DNA of 64,000 nucleotides from Lachnospiraceae bacterium (lineage in GTDB: Bacteria; Bacillota; Clostridia; Lachnospirales; Lachnospiraceae): positions 26,679-90,678 of the forward strand of contig JAEETA010000010.1 in assembly GCA_016286555.1 (NCBI GenBank), in the 5' to 3' direction. The first letter of the stretch is position 1. The number at the start of each line of letters is the position of its first letter. A program made the translations under genes and the position numbers. Shown here piece after piece: positions 48,484 through 57,094 of this stretch. Under the pieces are notes generated by a model. It saw only the letters and a list, made by a program, of their open reading frames with translations. It searched no databases and had not been told where the DNA came from.

Positions 48484-49358
48484 CCGTGCTTCTCCATGGC
48501 CATGAGCATCTGCTCATAGGTTTCCGCCGCCAGTTCCTCGGAGATCTCCACCCCCGTCCAAAGGGTAAATGCCAGCACTCCTTGATAAAGTAACATGCGA
48601 TATCCATTAAAAACCCTGGCCCCCGCTTCCGCACAAAGCTTCATAAATCGGGTCTCCATGGGATTAAAGATCAGATCGTACCCCGTATGCACCAACCGGT
48701 AAAACGACAGATCTTCAATGGGGGCTTCCTCCACTCTGGGATACATTCCCACGCTGGTAGCCTGGATGCACAGATACTTACGGGATGCATCGATTTCCCC
48801 GTATTCCGTCAGTCCCAGGGCACGTGCAAAGGCTCTGCCCGCCTTCTCATTGATCCGCTCCGCCAGTTCCTGCGCCTTTTCTCTGCTACGGTTTAAGAGG
48901 ATCACCTGCTCCGCTCCCTTTTCCAGAAGCATCAGCGCCACCGCTCTGGCGACACCGCCGGCTCCCAGGATCAGGACCTGCTCTCCCGCCACTTCCACAC
49001 CGTCAAAACGCATGGCTCTGTAGAGTCCCGGCATGTCGGTGTTGTAGCCCCGGTATCCGTCATCGGTCCGCACTAAAGTATTTACCGCACCGATGGCCTC
49101 TGCGGAAGGATCAATGGAAGAAACGCATTCCATAACATCTGTTTTGTATGGAACGGTGGCATTGAGTCCCAGAAGATTCAGGCCGTAGGCCCCCTTCACC
49201 GCATCCGCCAGACGCCCCGTCTCCACATGAAAAGGGACATACACCAAATCGGTGCCGGTTTTTTCCGCCAGATAATTATGGATCACGGGAGACATGGTAT
49301 GCTCCACCGGATTGCCGATCAGTCCGCAGACCGCCGTTTTTCCGCCGACAGGATTCAT
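48480..49358 (-). CDS. aroE: Shikimate dehydrogenase (NADP+)
   Basis: Reduces 3-dehydroshikimate. In 292 residues it has the substrate-binding GLIGNPVEHTMSPVIHN, the catalytic lysine in NATVPYKTDVM, GYNTDMPGL with the paired aspartate, and the Rossmann motif GAGGVARAVALML. The NRSREK loop suits NADP. The C-terminal AFTLWTG helix is typical. It heads the aroE-aroK-aroQ run 20 bases after yqeG. Confidence 0.96.
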   Translation of the reverse strand: MNPVGGKTAVCGLIGNPVEHTMSPVIHNYLAEKTGTDLVYVPFHVETGRLADAVKGAYGLNLLGLNATVPYKTDVMECVSSIDPSAEAIGAVNTLVRTDDGYRGYNTDMPGLYRAMRFDGVEVAGEQVLILGAGGVARAVALMLLEKGAEQVILLNRSREKAQELAERINEKAGRAFARALGLTEYGEIDASRKYLCIQATSVGMYPRVEEAPIEDLSFYRLVHTGYDLIFNPMETRFMKLCAEAGARVFNGYRMLLYQGVLAFTLWTGVEISEELAAETYEQMLMAMEKHG

Positions 49359-49378
49359 CGCTCTTGCTAACCTTTCTT

Positions 49379-49900
49379 TCAGATTCTTCGATCAGACTTT
49401 TCCACGCTTCTGTGATAGAAAAACAAAACAACAGCTTCCAGCTTCCGCTTCAGGATGATCTGGATCTCCTCCTTGGGGTGGATGGGCTTGGTGAGAATGG
49501 AATAAATCCCCGCCTGCTTCGCTCCCCACACATCGGTAAAGAGCTGATCTCCCACCAGAAGGGTGGTGTTGTCCCGGGTACCCATCATTCCCATTGCGCG
49601 ATAATACCCTTCAGGAGAGGGCTTGTGTGCTTTGTAGATATATTCGCTGCCCACCGCGTCCGCAAAAGACTTCACCCTGGGCTCTTTGTTGTTGGAAAGA
49701 AGGATGGTGCGAAAGCCCAGTTCCCGGAGATGCGCAAAAAGCCTGATGGCCTCGGGAGTGGCGGGACCGCCGTGGACCACCAGCGTATTGTCGATGTCAT
49801 AGATGATGCCCCGGTATCCCTTGCGATACAGGCTCTCATAGGGGAGTCCGTAAGCGCTGGCGTATTCCGCATCCGGGTAAAAAACAGAGAGAAAACCCAT
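49379..49900 (-). CDS. YqeG family HAD phosphatase
   Basis: This 173-residue HAD-superfamily (IIIA) enzyme has motif I DIDNTL, motif II LLSNNKE, motif III lysine in AHKPSPEGY and motif IV VGDQLFTDVWGAKQAG. In Firmicutes yqeG commonly lies with yqeH and aroE; the yqeG-aroE link is kept here but yqeH is missing. The physiological substrate is unknown, though phosphatidylglycerophosphate phosphatase activity is known in related eukaryotic proteins. The start at 49900 follows AAAGG, two bases after the stop of the preceding gene. Confidence 0.92.
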   Translation of the reverse strand: MGFLSVFYPDAEYASAYGLPYESLYRKGYRGIIYDIDNTLVVHGGPATPEAIRLFAHLRELGFRTILLSNNKEPRVKSFADAVGSEYIYKAHKPSPEGYYRAMGMMGTRDNTTLLVGDQLFTDVWGAKQAGIYSILTKPIHPKEEIQIILKRKLEAVVLFFYHRSVEKSDRRI

Positions 49901-49902
49901 GC

Positions 49903-50625
49903 TTATTCGCCTTTCACGGTAATCTTCCGAAGGGCCAGGATCAGGATCACCATACCCACTGCAAAGAGAACGCATCCGCCCACGATCAGAAGTGTAGCGT
50001 AAGTTCTTGCGGGACCGGGTGCCGGCGTCACTTCGGGAGTGACAGGGGTCTGCTCCCCGGCAGGCTCCGTCACGGCTTCCCCCGTCAGACCGGAAAGCTG
50101 GAAGGTTACGGTAAGCTCGGAAACGGGCACGCCGTAATAACCGGTTTTGTCGTCATCTCCCGCCTTCTGGACCTGCAGGTACATGTGACCTGCGGCATCC
50201 GTCAACACCTGAGGCTCGATCTCCACTTCACGATTGTCCACCAGAAGATGCACGTCAGTGACGGTAACGGTACCGGGCAGGGTAGAGGATACAAAAATCT
50301 CATCCAGGCACTGGGAATCCTCCCAGTCCTCTCCCGGGAAGCTCAGCAGGGAAGCGGACACGGACACCAGTCCGTCCTCTTCCACCGTAGCATCGTAGAA
50401 AATGCCGGGAAGGCTCTTGTATTCGCCGGTTTCGGCATCCTTCATCATGAAGTTTTTGCCATGCTCAGGATCATCCCAGGCGAAGCGCTCTGTGCCCGCA
50501 GGGGAACGAAGTCCCAGATAAGCGTGATACTCCGTGTGAGCGCTTGCTTTCACAGAAAAGGAAAGGACGGCGGTGGCCATTCCCAGTAAACAAAGGATTT
50601 TTCCGATCAAACATGCTTTTTTCAT
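49903..50625 (-). CDS. Exported protein with C-terminal membrane anchor
   Basis: The 240 residues start with a signal peptide (KACLIGKILCLLGMATAVLS, cleavage near KASA-H). A beta-rich extracellular domain follows, then a Thr/Pro/Glu linker (VTEPAGEQTPVTPEVTPAPG) and one C-terminal helix (TLLIVGGCVLFAVGMVILIL) ending in a basic tail. This is the layout of a cell-surface protein held by a stop-transfer helix. There is no LPxTG motif and no recognised domain. Start 50625 follows GGGAGG. It is translated into yqeG. Confidence 0.75.
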   Translation of the reverse strand: MKKACLIGKILCLLGMATAVLSFSVKASAHTEYHAYLGLRSPAGTERFAWDDPEHGKNFMMKDAETGEYKSLPGIFYDATVEEDGLVSVSASLLSFPGEDWEDSQCLDEIFVSSTLPGTVTVTDVHLLVDNREVEIEPQVLTDAAGHMYLQVQKAGDDDKTGYYGVPVSELTVTFQLSGLTGEAVTEPAGEQTPVTPEVTPAPGPARTYATLLIVGGCVLFAVGMVILILALRKITVKGE

Positions 50626-50734
50626 AATTCCTCCCAAAGGGCGGCCCTTATGGATCCGCTCCTTTATTCATCATACTCCACACGGGGCAGGCATTCAATA
50701 AGCCGTTTCCTTCCGTGCGTTTTTCTCCCTTTCG

Positions 50735-50743
50735 TGGTACACT
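50735..50743 (+). promoter_or_regulatory. Extended -10 element before the small membrane protein
   Basis: TGG-TACACT (50735-50743) resembles an extended -10; no clear -35 lies upstream. The start would be near 50750. Confidence 0.35.
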
Positions 50744-50803
50744 GACACTGATGCAGGGACTTTGGGATCCTGCCAATCTTTGATCAAAGGAGCCGCAGTC
50801 ATC

Positions 50804-51142
50804 ATGGAAAAACGACTGATCAACTATCTCGCAGAACTGGAAGCCATCAGCTTACGCGCCGAAAAGGGGGATTTTTCTCCGGAAGAACTGGCATATGAAC
50901 GGGAAAAAGCCCTGACCCAGATCTCCTTTTTCCAGCACGAGCGGCTGATCCATCTCATCGTCACCGTCACCTTTGCGGTACTGACACTTATGTCCGTTCT
51001 GGGAACCATCCTCTCGGAGCAGCTCAGTCTCTCTCTTCTGGTGCTGGTGCTTCTGATCCTTCTGGTGCCTTATGTGCGGCATTATTACATTCTCGAGAAC
51101 GGCGTTCAGCGGCTTTACACTTTTTACGATAAGCTCCTTTGA
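50804..51142 (+). CDS. Small membrane protein, unknown function
   Basis: The 112 residues start MEKRLINYLAELEAISLRAE, a helical cytoplasmic part. Two membrane helices follow (about 52-70 and 74-92), then a short tail ending YTFYDKLL. AAAGGAG lies upstream with a long (11-base) spacer. No domain is recognised. The last 119 bases overlap the 3' end of the convergent transglutaminase gene on the opposite strand; both frames look protein-like. Confidence 0.7.
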   Translation: MEKRLINYLAELEAISLRAEKGDFSPEELAYEREKALTQISFFQHERLIHLIVTVTFAVLTLMSVLGTILSEQLSLSLLVLVLLILLVPYVRHYYILENGVQRLYTFYDKLL

Positions 51143-53312
51143 ACCGCACCCGGAAAAACCACATACCGCTGCGATAGCTTCTCCACTGGGCAGGTCCCAC
51201 GGAGGAGCTTTCTTTTTGCCCGTAAACCGCATCCGACAGAACCTCCGTCACGGGAGACAGGTCCACGCCGTACTCTCCTGCCAGATCCGTCAGTTCCTTC
51301 GGTGTCATGCCCGCAGCGCCTTCCGCCTCCGCATCCACGGCGGCCCTTCTCAGGTTTACATACATATAAGCCAGGCGCTCCGCCCCCTGCAGAGCACGTC
51401 CTTCCCAGGCAGCCTTCAGATCCGTCTTCAGCACCCGCAGAACCCCATAAAGGAAATACGCCAGGATGCAGAGCAGTGCCATGGAAAAAGCGCTTCGCAG
51501 ATCCGGCATGGAATACCGGAGTTTTTGCAGGAGACTCACATTGTCCCGATCCACCGTCTCCACATAAGCCGTTGGATCAAAAACGGTCCAACCCACCAGG
51601 GGGAGATAAACCTCGGCATAGGCGTGAGAATCGGAGGTGGTGACCATGTAGGTATCTGCATAAGGGCTCCGGCGGGGCACATACCCCTCAACGTAACGGG
51701 CATTCAGTCCCACGCTTCTGGCCATGAGAACGTAAGCCGTGGCATAGTCGGAGCAGGTTCCCCTCTTCCCCTTGGTCAACAGATAATCCGGACTGTCATT
51801 GGGTGCCCGGTAATCCAGATCATACAGAAAGCCTTCCTCGGAGAAATATTTCAGCAGCCGGATGGCCTTGTAGACATCCAGCTCCGTATCTCCCACAGCG
51901 GCCCGGGCTTCCCGGGAGATCACCTCCGTCACGGGATCCGACAACCGCTCCACCTCATCGGCATATTGCTGCGCCTGAAGCTTCTGATAGCGGAAGCATT
52001 CCAGCGTTTCCAGAAACTCTCCCGTCCGCTCAGCTTCTCTGCCGCTCTGCTGGCGCTCCATAAGGATGTTCCGCAATTCACGATAAAGCGCGTCTTCCTC
52101 CTCCGAGGTAAGGGAACACCCTCCAGCTTCGATAAAGCTCTGGGTGTTTTTCTCGGGATCAAACGTAAGGTAATAGGTGAGGTCCCTGTCCTCCTGAACC
52201 ACATCCGTGCGGAAGGTATCCCGCACGCTCATAACGAACCCTTCCGTCTCCGAGACAGAGATGTTCAGGGGGCGCACAGCAGACAGGTAGTATTGCGGAG
52301 CAAAATTGACAGCCGTGACGGAAGCCAGTCCCGTCCCGGAATCCAATGCCCTGATGATGGCACTCGCAAACTTCTCCCCTTCCTGCGGCCGTTCACTCTT
52401 GTAGATCCGAAGAAGCTCCGACAGAACGTGCACGGAAGTTCTGTCCAGCTGCTCGAACCGCGTTTCCGGATCCACTGCTTCGGAAGCGCTCGGGGTTGCA
52501 TACCAGCGGTTCTGCTCATAATCGTAGATATCAAAGATCTGACGCCGCAGGTAGTCCGGCACATCTCCGGAGACGGAATAAAGCCTGCGCTCGCTGCCCT
52601 CTCTGAAATGATCCGCATTGCCGGAGTAGTCCGCAAGTCCCGAGAAATCCTCGGAGATCGCGGAAGTGGTATCCCCGTACAAAAACAGCCTCTGGAAAAT
52701 ATAATAATAAGGCGTGGAAGCACTCTTCGGCACGGCCGCTCCGATGAGCACCGGAAGGAGAAAGGCAAAAAGTGCAGACCAAATGAGGGATGCGGGGAGT
52801 TTACCCTCCCAGGCTCTGCAGATCACCACCAGGAGCAGCAGGCCTGCAGGCAAAATGATCCAGGGAAGCTCCGGCTTCATGATGGTCTTGACATAGAGCA
52901 CGTAGGGCATCAGAAGCAGGAAGACCAACATCACCACACGGAAGCGGACGATGGCAAAATAAAACACCGATATGCCGAAGATCATGGTGACAAAAAGGAT
53001 CAGTTCTCCCAGGAAAAAGACACTTTCGTCACTTTCTGTTCCGGCGGAAACCAACCATTGCCAGAACATGAGACCTGTCTGCATCCGTCCCATGGTAGAC
53101 AGGATCTCGCCGAAAAGCGTTGCAATGACCAGCATTCCCAGGATCACCGGCGTCCCTGCCACATGATGTTTGTCCGTAAAGCCACATACCGTAAAAACAA
53201 GCAAAAGCAGAACCGCCGCCACGGGATACACCCAGTGGAAGGGAGTTGTCACAAATAGAATGAGCACCGTAAAGCACAGGCTGAAGGCGTAGAGCCAGGA
53301 AACAGTCTTCAT
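51024..53312 (-). CDS. Membrane transglutaminase-like protein
   Basis: The 762 residues have five or six N-terminal helices (to about 200), a large external region, and a transglutaminase/cysteine-protease-like fold with the triad C520 (KGKRGTCSDYATAY), H563 (SDSHAYAEVY) and D579 (GWTVFDPTAY). Another helix (about 608-625) follows, then a cytoplasmic tail rich in Lys/Arg and, at the end, Pro/Glu. This is the third gene of the MoxR-DUF58-transglutaminase operon found across bacteria. Its start overlaps the DUF58 stop by 4 bases. The substrate is unknown; a role in envelope or secreted-protein maturation is usual speculation. Confidence 0.9.
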   Translation of the reverse strand: MKTVSWLYAFSLCFTVLILFVTTPFHWVYPVAAVLLLLVFTVCGFTDKHHVAGTPVILGMLVIATLFGEILSTMGRMQTGLMFWQWLVSAGTESDESVFFLGELILFVTMIFGISVFYFAIVRFRVVMLVFLLLMPYVLYVKTIMKPELPWIILPAGLLLLVVICRAWEGKLPASLIWSALFAFLLPVLIGAAVPKSASTPYYYIFQRLFLYGDTTSAISEDFSGLADYSGNADHFREGSERRLYSVSGDVPDYLRRQIFDIYDYEQNRWYATPSASEAVDPETRFEQLDRTSVHVLSELLRIYKSERPQEGEKFASAIIRALDSGTGLASVTAVNFAPQYYLSAVRPLNISVSETEGFVMSVRDTFRTDVVQEDRDLTYYLTFDPEKNTQSFIEAGGCSLTSEEEDALYRELRNILMERQQSGREAERTGEFLETLECFRYQKLQAQQYADEVERLSDPVTEVISREARAAVGDTELDVYKAIRLLKYFSEEGFLYDLDYRAPNDSPDYLLTKGKRGTCSDYATAYVLMARSVGLNARYVEGYVPRRSPYADTYMVTTSDSHAYAEVYLPLVGWTVFDPTAYVETVDRDNVSLLQKLRYSMPDLRSAFSMALLCILAYFLYGVLRVLKTDLKAAWEGRALQGAERLAYMYVNLRRAAVDAEAEGAAGMTPKELTDLAGEYGVDLSPVTEVLSDAVYGQKESSSVGPAQWRSYRSGMWFFRVRFKGAYRKKCKAAERRSRECNNAAHKAPEGSEAPAPEERD

Positions 53313-54511
53313 GGTAACTGCCCCCTTTCTCCGGTGGATTCAAAATACACATCCGCCGAAATGCCCGTTTTTGATATATAATCCCGCAGCGTCTCCAGCC
53401 CCGGCTGCTTCGCGGAAATGGCAAGGACCAGCAATGCCCCGGAGGAAAGCAGATTCAAACCCGAAGCAGGGTCAAAAGCCTTTCCCGTCACATAATCATC
53501 TCCCCGGAAGCCCGAAAGCGCCTCCTGCAAAACAGCCAGATCCGAAGGTTCCCGGACATTCACGCTGACCCACTCGCAGTCTTTTTCCCGGCAAACGGGG
53601 AAGATCACATCCGCCGCCTGATCCTTCGAAAGGAACAGGGCACACAGACGCAAAGTCCGCTCCAGCAGGGCGGTACGAAGGGGATATTCCTCTTCTACGG
53701 CTTTTTCCTGAAAGAAGCCCAGGAGCCCCGGCATCTTCTTTCCAAGGGTGGGAAGGGCTCCCAGAAGCAGGATCTGCGCCCCCATGGTCACTCTGGGCTC
53801 GTCGATCCGGATCATCAATTCATCGGTCCGTGCCGAGAGCTTGGAATGCACTTTTTTCAGGGAATCTCCGGGCTGGTAGGGTCTTGCCTCCACCCCGGGA
53901 TAACCGTTATTCATCCCCGCTCTGGGAGAGATCTGCACGTCATTGTCTCCGGAAGCATTTTTGACTGCGCTTTCCAGCAGTTCCTCCAGGTTCCGGTCCG
54001 CTTGAGGCCTCTCGTCCAGCTCCGGCAGAACGCGAAAGGACAGATGCTCCGATACGGGCACCCGGATCTCCTCGAAGAGCCGGAAAAAATCGCAGACATT
54101 TACTCCATCGATGCCGCAGGGAATGTTCCCGGCTTCCGGAATGGTACAGGAAAGCAGGAAGGATTGTTTCTCGAAGGGCTTCAGGCAGAAAGGCTCCTCC
54201 GCCCCTTCCGTTTCCCAGACATTTCCCCAGGCATAGTCAAAGGTGATGGGCGCACTGAAAAATGGGAGCCGGTTCGTCAGAAGCACCCTGCAGGTCAACT
54301 TCTCACCCTTTGCTCCCATTCCGTTTACGATCTCCTGCCGGATCCGGATCCGACGCGCAGTAAGATACCGCAGCCCATACGCCAGCACCAGGATCCCGCC
54401 AAAAGCGAACACAAAAAACAGACCTACGCGAATATCGCAGATCAGCAAAAACAACGTGATGAGCATTACGGAAAACAACATCTCCAGAAACAGCAGAAAC
54501 TTCTCGTCCAC
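53309..54511 (-). CDS. DUF58 domain protein
   Basis: The 400 residues open with two membrane helices, then a beta-rich part and the DUF58 core. The core contains VQISPRAGMNNGYPGVEARP and YQPGDSLKKVHSKLSAR, the conserved region that resembles a von Willebrand factor A-like domain. DUF58 proteins work with MoxR ATPases. The start is uncertain. GTG at 54511 lies 15 bases past moxR but lacks a ribosome-binding site. ATG at 54481 is possible, and an ATG at 54589 with a good AGGA site would overlap moxR by 61 bases. Confidence 0.85.
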   Translation of the reverse strand: MDEKFLLFLEMLFSVMLITLFLLICDIRVGLFFVFAFGGILVLAYGLRYLTARRIRIRQEIVNGMGAKGEKLTCRVLLTNRLPFFSAPITFDYAWGNVWETEGAEEPFCLKPFEKQSFLLSCTIPEAGNIPCGIDGVNVCDFFRLFEEIRVPVSEHLSFRVLPELDERPQADRNLEELLESAVKNASGDNDVQISPRAGMNNGYPGVEARPYQPGDSLKKVHSKLSARTDELMIRIDEPRVTMGAQILLLGALPTLGKKMPGLLGFFQEKAVEEEYPLRTALLERTLRLCALFLSKDQAADVIFPVCREKDCEWVSVNVREPSDLAVLQEALSGFRGDDYVTGKAFDPASGLNLLSSGALLVLAISAKQPGLETLRDYISKTGISADVYFESTGERGQLP

Positions 54512-54528
54512 TGCCGGGATCGAAATGC

Positions 54529-55446
54529 TCAGACCGGATTCGTGATGTACGTCAGGATCTCCCTGATGGCGTTTTCCCCGTTTCCCCATTTTGTCCTGCC
54601 TCCGGGTGCCAGGATCAGGCGATGTCCCCACACATAGGGGGCCAGCTCCTTCACCCTGTCCGGCGTCACATATTCCTCTCCCGCAAGGTACGCTGCCGCT
54701 CTGGCAGCCTTCTGCATGGCGAGACATCCTCTGGGGCTGATGCCCAGACGGATTCCCTCCGATTTGCGGGTTTCCTCAGCAAGCGCAATGATATATCTGC
54801 GGACCGCATCCGACATATGCAGTTCGGATGCCTCCTTCTGCATGTTCACCAGCTCTCCCACGGTCATGACCTGCTCCACGGGTGTGGACTCCAGGGCGCC
54901 CTCCTGCTCCAGGATCCGCACGGAATCCTCGGTTCCGGGATAGCCCACGGAAAGCTTCATCAGAAAGCGGTCCAGCTGGGCCTCCGGCAAGGGATAGGTG
55001 CCATAGGTTTCCACCGGATTCTGAGTGGCAATGACCATAAAGGGCTGCTCCAGAGGATAACCCACACCGTCCACGGATACCTGTCCCTCCTCCATGGCCT
55101 CCAGCAGCGCCGACTGGGTCTTGGGAGAACAGCGGTTGATCTCATCCGCCAGCAGGAAATTGCCAAAAACCACGCCCCGGCGAAACTCCATGGTCCCCTC
55201 CTGTCTGTTCCAGAAGGTGTAGCCGGCAATATCCGAAGGCATGACATCGGGCGTCATCTGGATCCTGTGGAAAGTGCCGCCCACGGAGCCTGCCATGGCG
55301 GAAGCCAGCTTCGTTTTTCCCACGCCGGGCACATCCTCCAGAAGGAGATGTCCCCCTGCCAGCATGGCTGTCACTGCCAGTTCCACCGTCAGCGGTTTCC
55401 CGATGATATGCTTTTCGATGTTCTGTGTCAAAACACTGATATTCAT
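54529..55446 (-). CDS. MoxR family AAA+ ATPase
   Basis: The 305 residues show Walker A near LEDVPGVGKTKLA, Walker B in FLLADEINRCSP, sensor 1 in VIATQNPVETYGTYPLPEAQ with the arginine of LDRFLMKL, and a C-terminal lid. MoxR ATPases are chaperone-like and insert metals or remodel VWA-domain partners, here the DUF58 protein downstream. It heads a three-gene operon and is divergent from mgtE. Confidence 0.95.
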   Translation of the reverse strand: MNISVLTQNIEKHIIGKPLTVELAVTAMLAGGHLLLEDVPGVGKTKLASAMAGSVGGTFHRIQMTPDVMPSDIAGYTFWNRQEGTMEFRRGVVFGNFLLADEINRCSPKTQSALLEAMEEGQVSVDGVGYPLEQPFMVIATQNPVETYGTYPLPEAQLDRFLMKLSVGYPGTEDSVRILEQEGALESTPVEQVMTVGELVNMQKEASELHMSDAVRRYIIALAEETRKSEGIRLGISPRGCLAMQKAARAAAYLAGEEYVTPDRVKELAPYVWGHRLILAPGGRTKWGNGENAIREILTYITNPV

Positions 55447-55527
55447 GCTCGTTCCTCACTTCTTCGCGGGAGTTTCCGCACATACATTTTCATAGTAGCA
55501 AAACCCATGGAAAATATCTATTTTTTC

Positions 55528-55556
55528 TTTCAAAATGGGAACGGAAAAGTTATAAT
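55528..55556 (+). promoter_or_regulatory. Promoter of mgtE
   Basis: TTTCAA (55528-55533) and TATAAT (55551-55556) are 17 bases apart. The leader is about 58 bases, too short for a magnesium riboswitch. Confidence 0.7.
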
Positions 55557-55619
55557 AGTGAAGTCGGTCAACGCCTTCGCATATCTGCGAAAATCAGCGG
55601 ACCACAAGGAGGTTACGAA

Positions 55620-57029
55620 ATGGATGAGAACCAGGTAAGAGATTTTCAGGAAGATTTTGTACAGGAAATACTGGAAACACTGCGAAGTAACCTCCCACAG
55701 GAAGAACTGCTTGACCGTTTAAGCGATTACCATGAGAACGATATCGCTTCCGCTTTCGAGCAGCTGTCTCCCGAGGAACGCTCCGCTTTGTATCCCATCC
55801 TGGGCGCGGAACGGATCTCAGAGATCTTCTCCTATTTGGAGGATCCCCAGGAATTCTTAAAAGAGCTGTCCCTGGATAAAGCGGCAAAGATCATCGAGAA
55901 CATGGACTCCGATGATGCAGCCGACATTCTGGAAGACATGGATGAGGACGACCAGGCCCGTCTGGTGGAAATGATGGACGAGGAAGCCGCCCACGACATC
56001 CAGATCATCCAGTCCTTCGAAGAGGATGAGATCGGTAGTCTCATGACCACCAATTTCATCGAGATCACCAATGATCTTTCCGTCCGGCAGGCCATGCGGG
56101 AACTGGTGGCCCAGGCCGGAAAAAATGACAATATTTCCACCATTTACGTCAGCGATCAGGAGGGAATCTTCTACGGCGCCATCGATCTGAAGGATCTGAT
56201 CATCGCCAGAGATTACACGGATCTGGATTCCCTGATCTCAACCTCCTATCCTTACTTCCACGCCACCGACAAGATCTCCGATTGCATCGAACGCATGAAG
56301 GACTACGCCGAGGACTCCCTCCCCGTTCTGGATGAAGATAATCACATCCTGGGAATTCTCACGGCACAGGACCTGGTGGAAGTAGTCGACGATGAGATGG
56401 GTGAAGATTACGCAAAGTTCGCAGGTCTGACCGAAGAGGAAGAAGTGGACGAAACCCTGGGCGAGAGCCTGAGGAAACGTCTCCCCTGGCTGTTCATTTT
56501 GCTGTTCCTGGGCATGGGCATCTCCTCCGTTGTGGGCATCTTCGAGGCCGTGGTTGCCGTGCTCCCCATCGTTATGGCCTTTCAGTCCCTGATCCTTGAT
56601 ATGGCAGGAAACGTAGGAACCCAAAGCCTGGCAGTCACCATTCGTCTGCTGATGGACGAGGAAGTAAAGCCCGGACAGAAAGCCTTCCTGGTGCTGAAGG
56701 AAATGCGCGTAGGCTTTTTCAACGGCCTGATCCTTGGAATCCTCACCGCCGTGTTCGTAGGCTTTTATGTGCATCTCATCAAGGGTGTGCCTCTGGGATA
56801 CGCATTCCTCATCTCCGCCTGTGTGGGCTTTTCCATGCTGGTAGCCATGGTCATCTCCAGCCTGGTGGGAACGGTGGTGCCCATCTTCTTCCACAGAGTT
56901 CATGTGGATCCTGCCGTTGCTTCCGGTCCCCTCATCACCACGGTGAACGACCTGGTAGCTGTGGTAACCTACTACGGCATCTCCTGGATCCTGCTCATCA
57001 ATCTGATGCATTTACCGGATTTACTCTGA
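55620..57029 (+). CDS. mgtE: Magnesium transporter MgtE
   Basis: This dimeric Mg2+ channel/transporter is gated by cytoplasmic Mg2+. The 469 residues have the acidic N domain (about 1-140), two CBS domains (about 141-275; ATDKISDCIERMKDYAEDSL, EDNHILGILTAQDLVEVVDD), the connecting helix and five membrane helices with the pore-lining LDMAGNVGTQSLAVTIR. AAGGAGG precedes the start by 8 bases. It lies between divergent moxR and convergent folC-like genes. Confidence 0.96.
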   Translation: MDENQVRDFQEDFVQEILETLRSNLPQEELLDRLSDYHENDIASAFEQLSPEERSALYPILGAERISEIFSYLEDPQEFLKELSLDKAAKIIENMDSDDAADILEDMDEDDQARLVEMMDEEAAHDIQIIQSFEEDEIGSLMTTNFIEITNDLSVRQAMRELVAQAGKNDNISTIYVSDQEGIFYGAIDLKDLIIARDYTDLDSLISTSYPYFHATDKISDCIERMKDYAEDSLPVLDEDNHILGILTAQDLVEVVDDEMGEDYAKFAGLTEEEEVDETLGESLRKRLPWLFILLFLGMGISSVVGIFEAVVAVLPIVMAFQSLILDMAGNVGTQSLAVTIRLLMDEEVKPGQKAFLVLKEMRVGFFNGLILGILTAVFVGFYVHLIKGVPLGYAFLISACVGFSMLVAMVISSLVGTVVPIFFHRVHVDPAVASGPLITTVNDLVAVVTYYGISWILLINLMHLPDLL

Positions 57030-57050
57030 TCAATGAATACGCAAAGCAAA

Positions 57051-57078
57051 AGAAGCACCCGCGGGTGCTTCTTTTTTC
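57051..57078. terminator. Bidirectional terminator between mgtE and the FolC-like gene
   Basis: AAGAAGCACC (57051-57060) pairs with GGTGCTTCTT (57065-57074), loop CGCG; TTTTTT follows on the plus strand and a short T-run on the minus strand. Confidence 0.9.
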
Positions 57079-57094
57079 GTTCTTTCATAGGGAC

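Noticed and set aside
51072..53258. 728-codon open frame on the plus strand
   Set aside because: It is antisense to the transglutaminase gene, which has an intact C-H-D triad; no start site or domain supports it.
55557..55619. Magnesium (M-box) riboswitch before mgtE
   Set aside because: The leader is about 58 bases, far short of an M-box.
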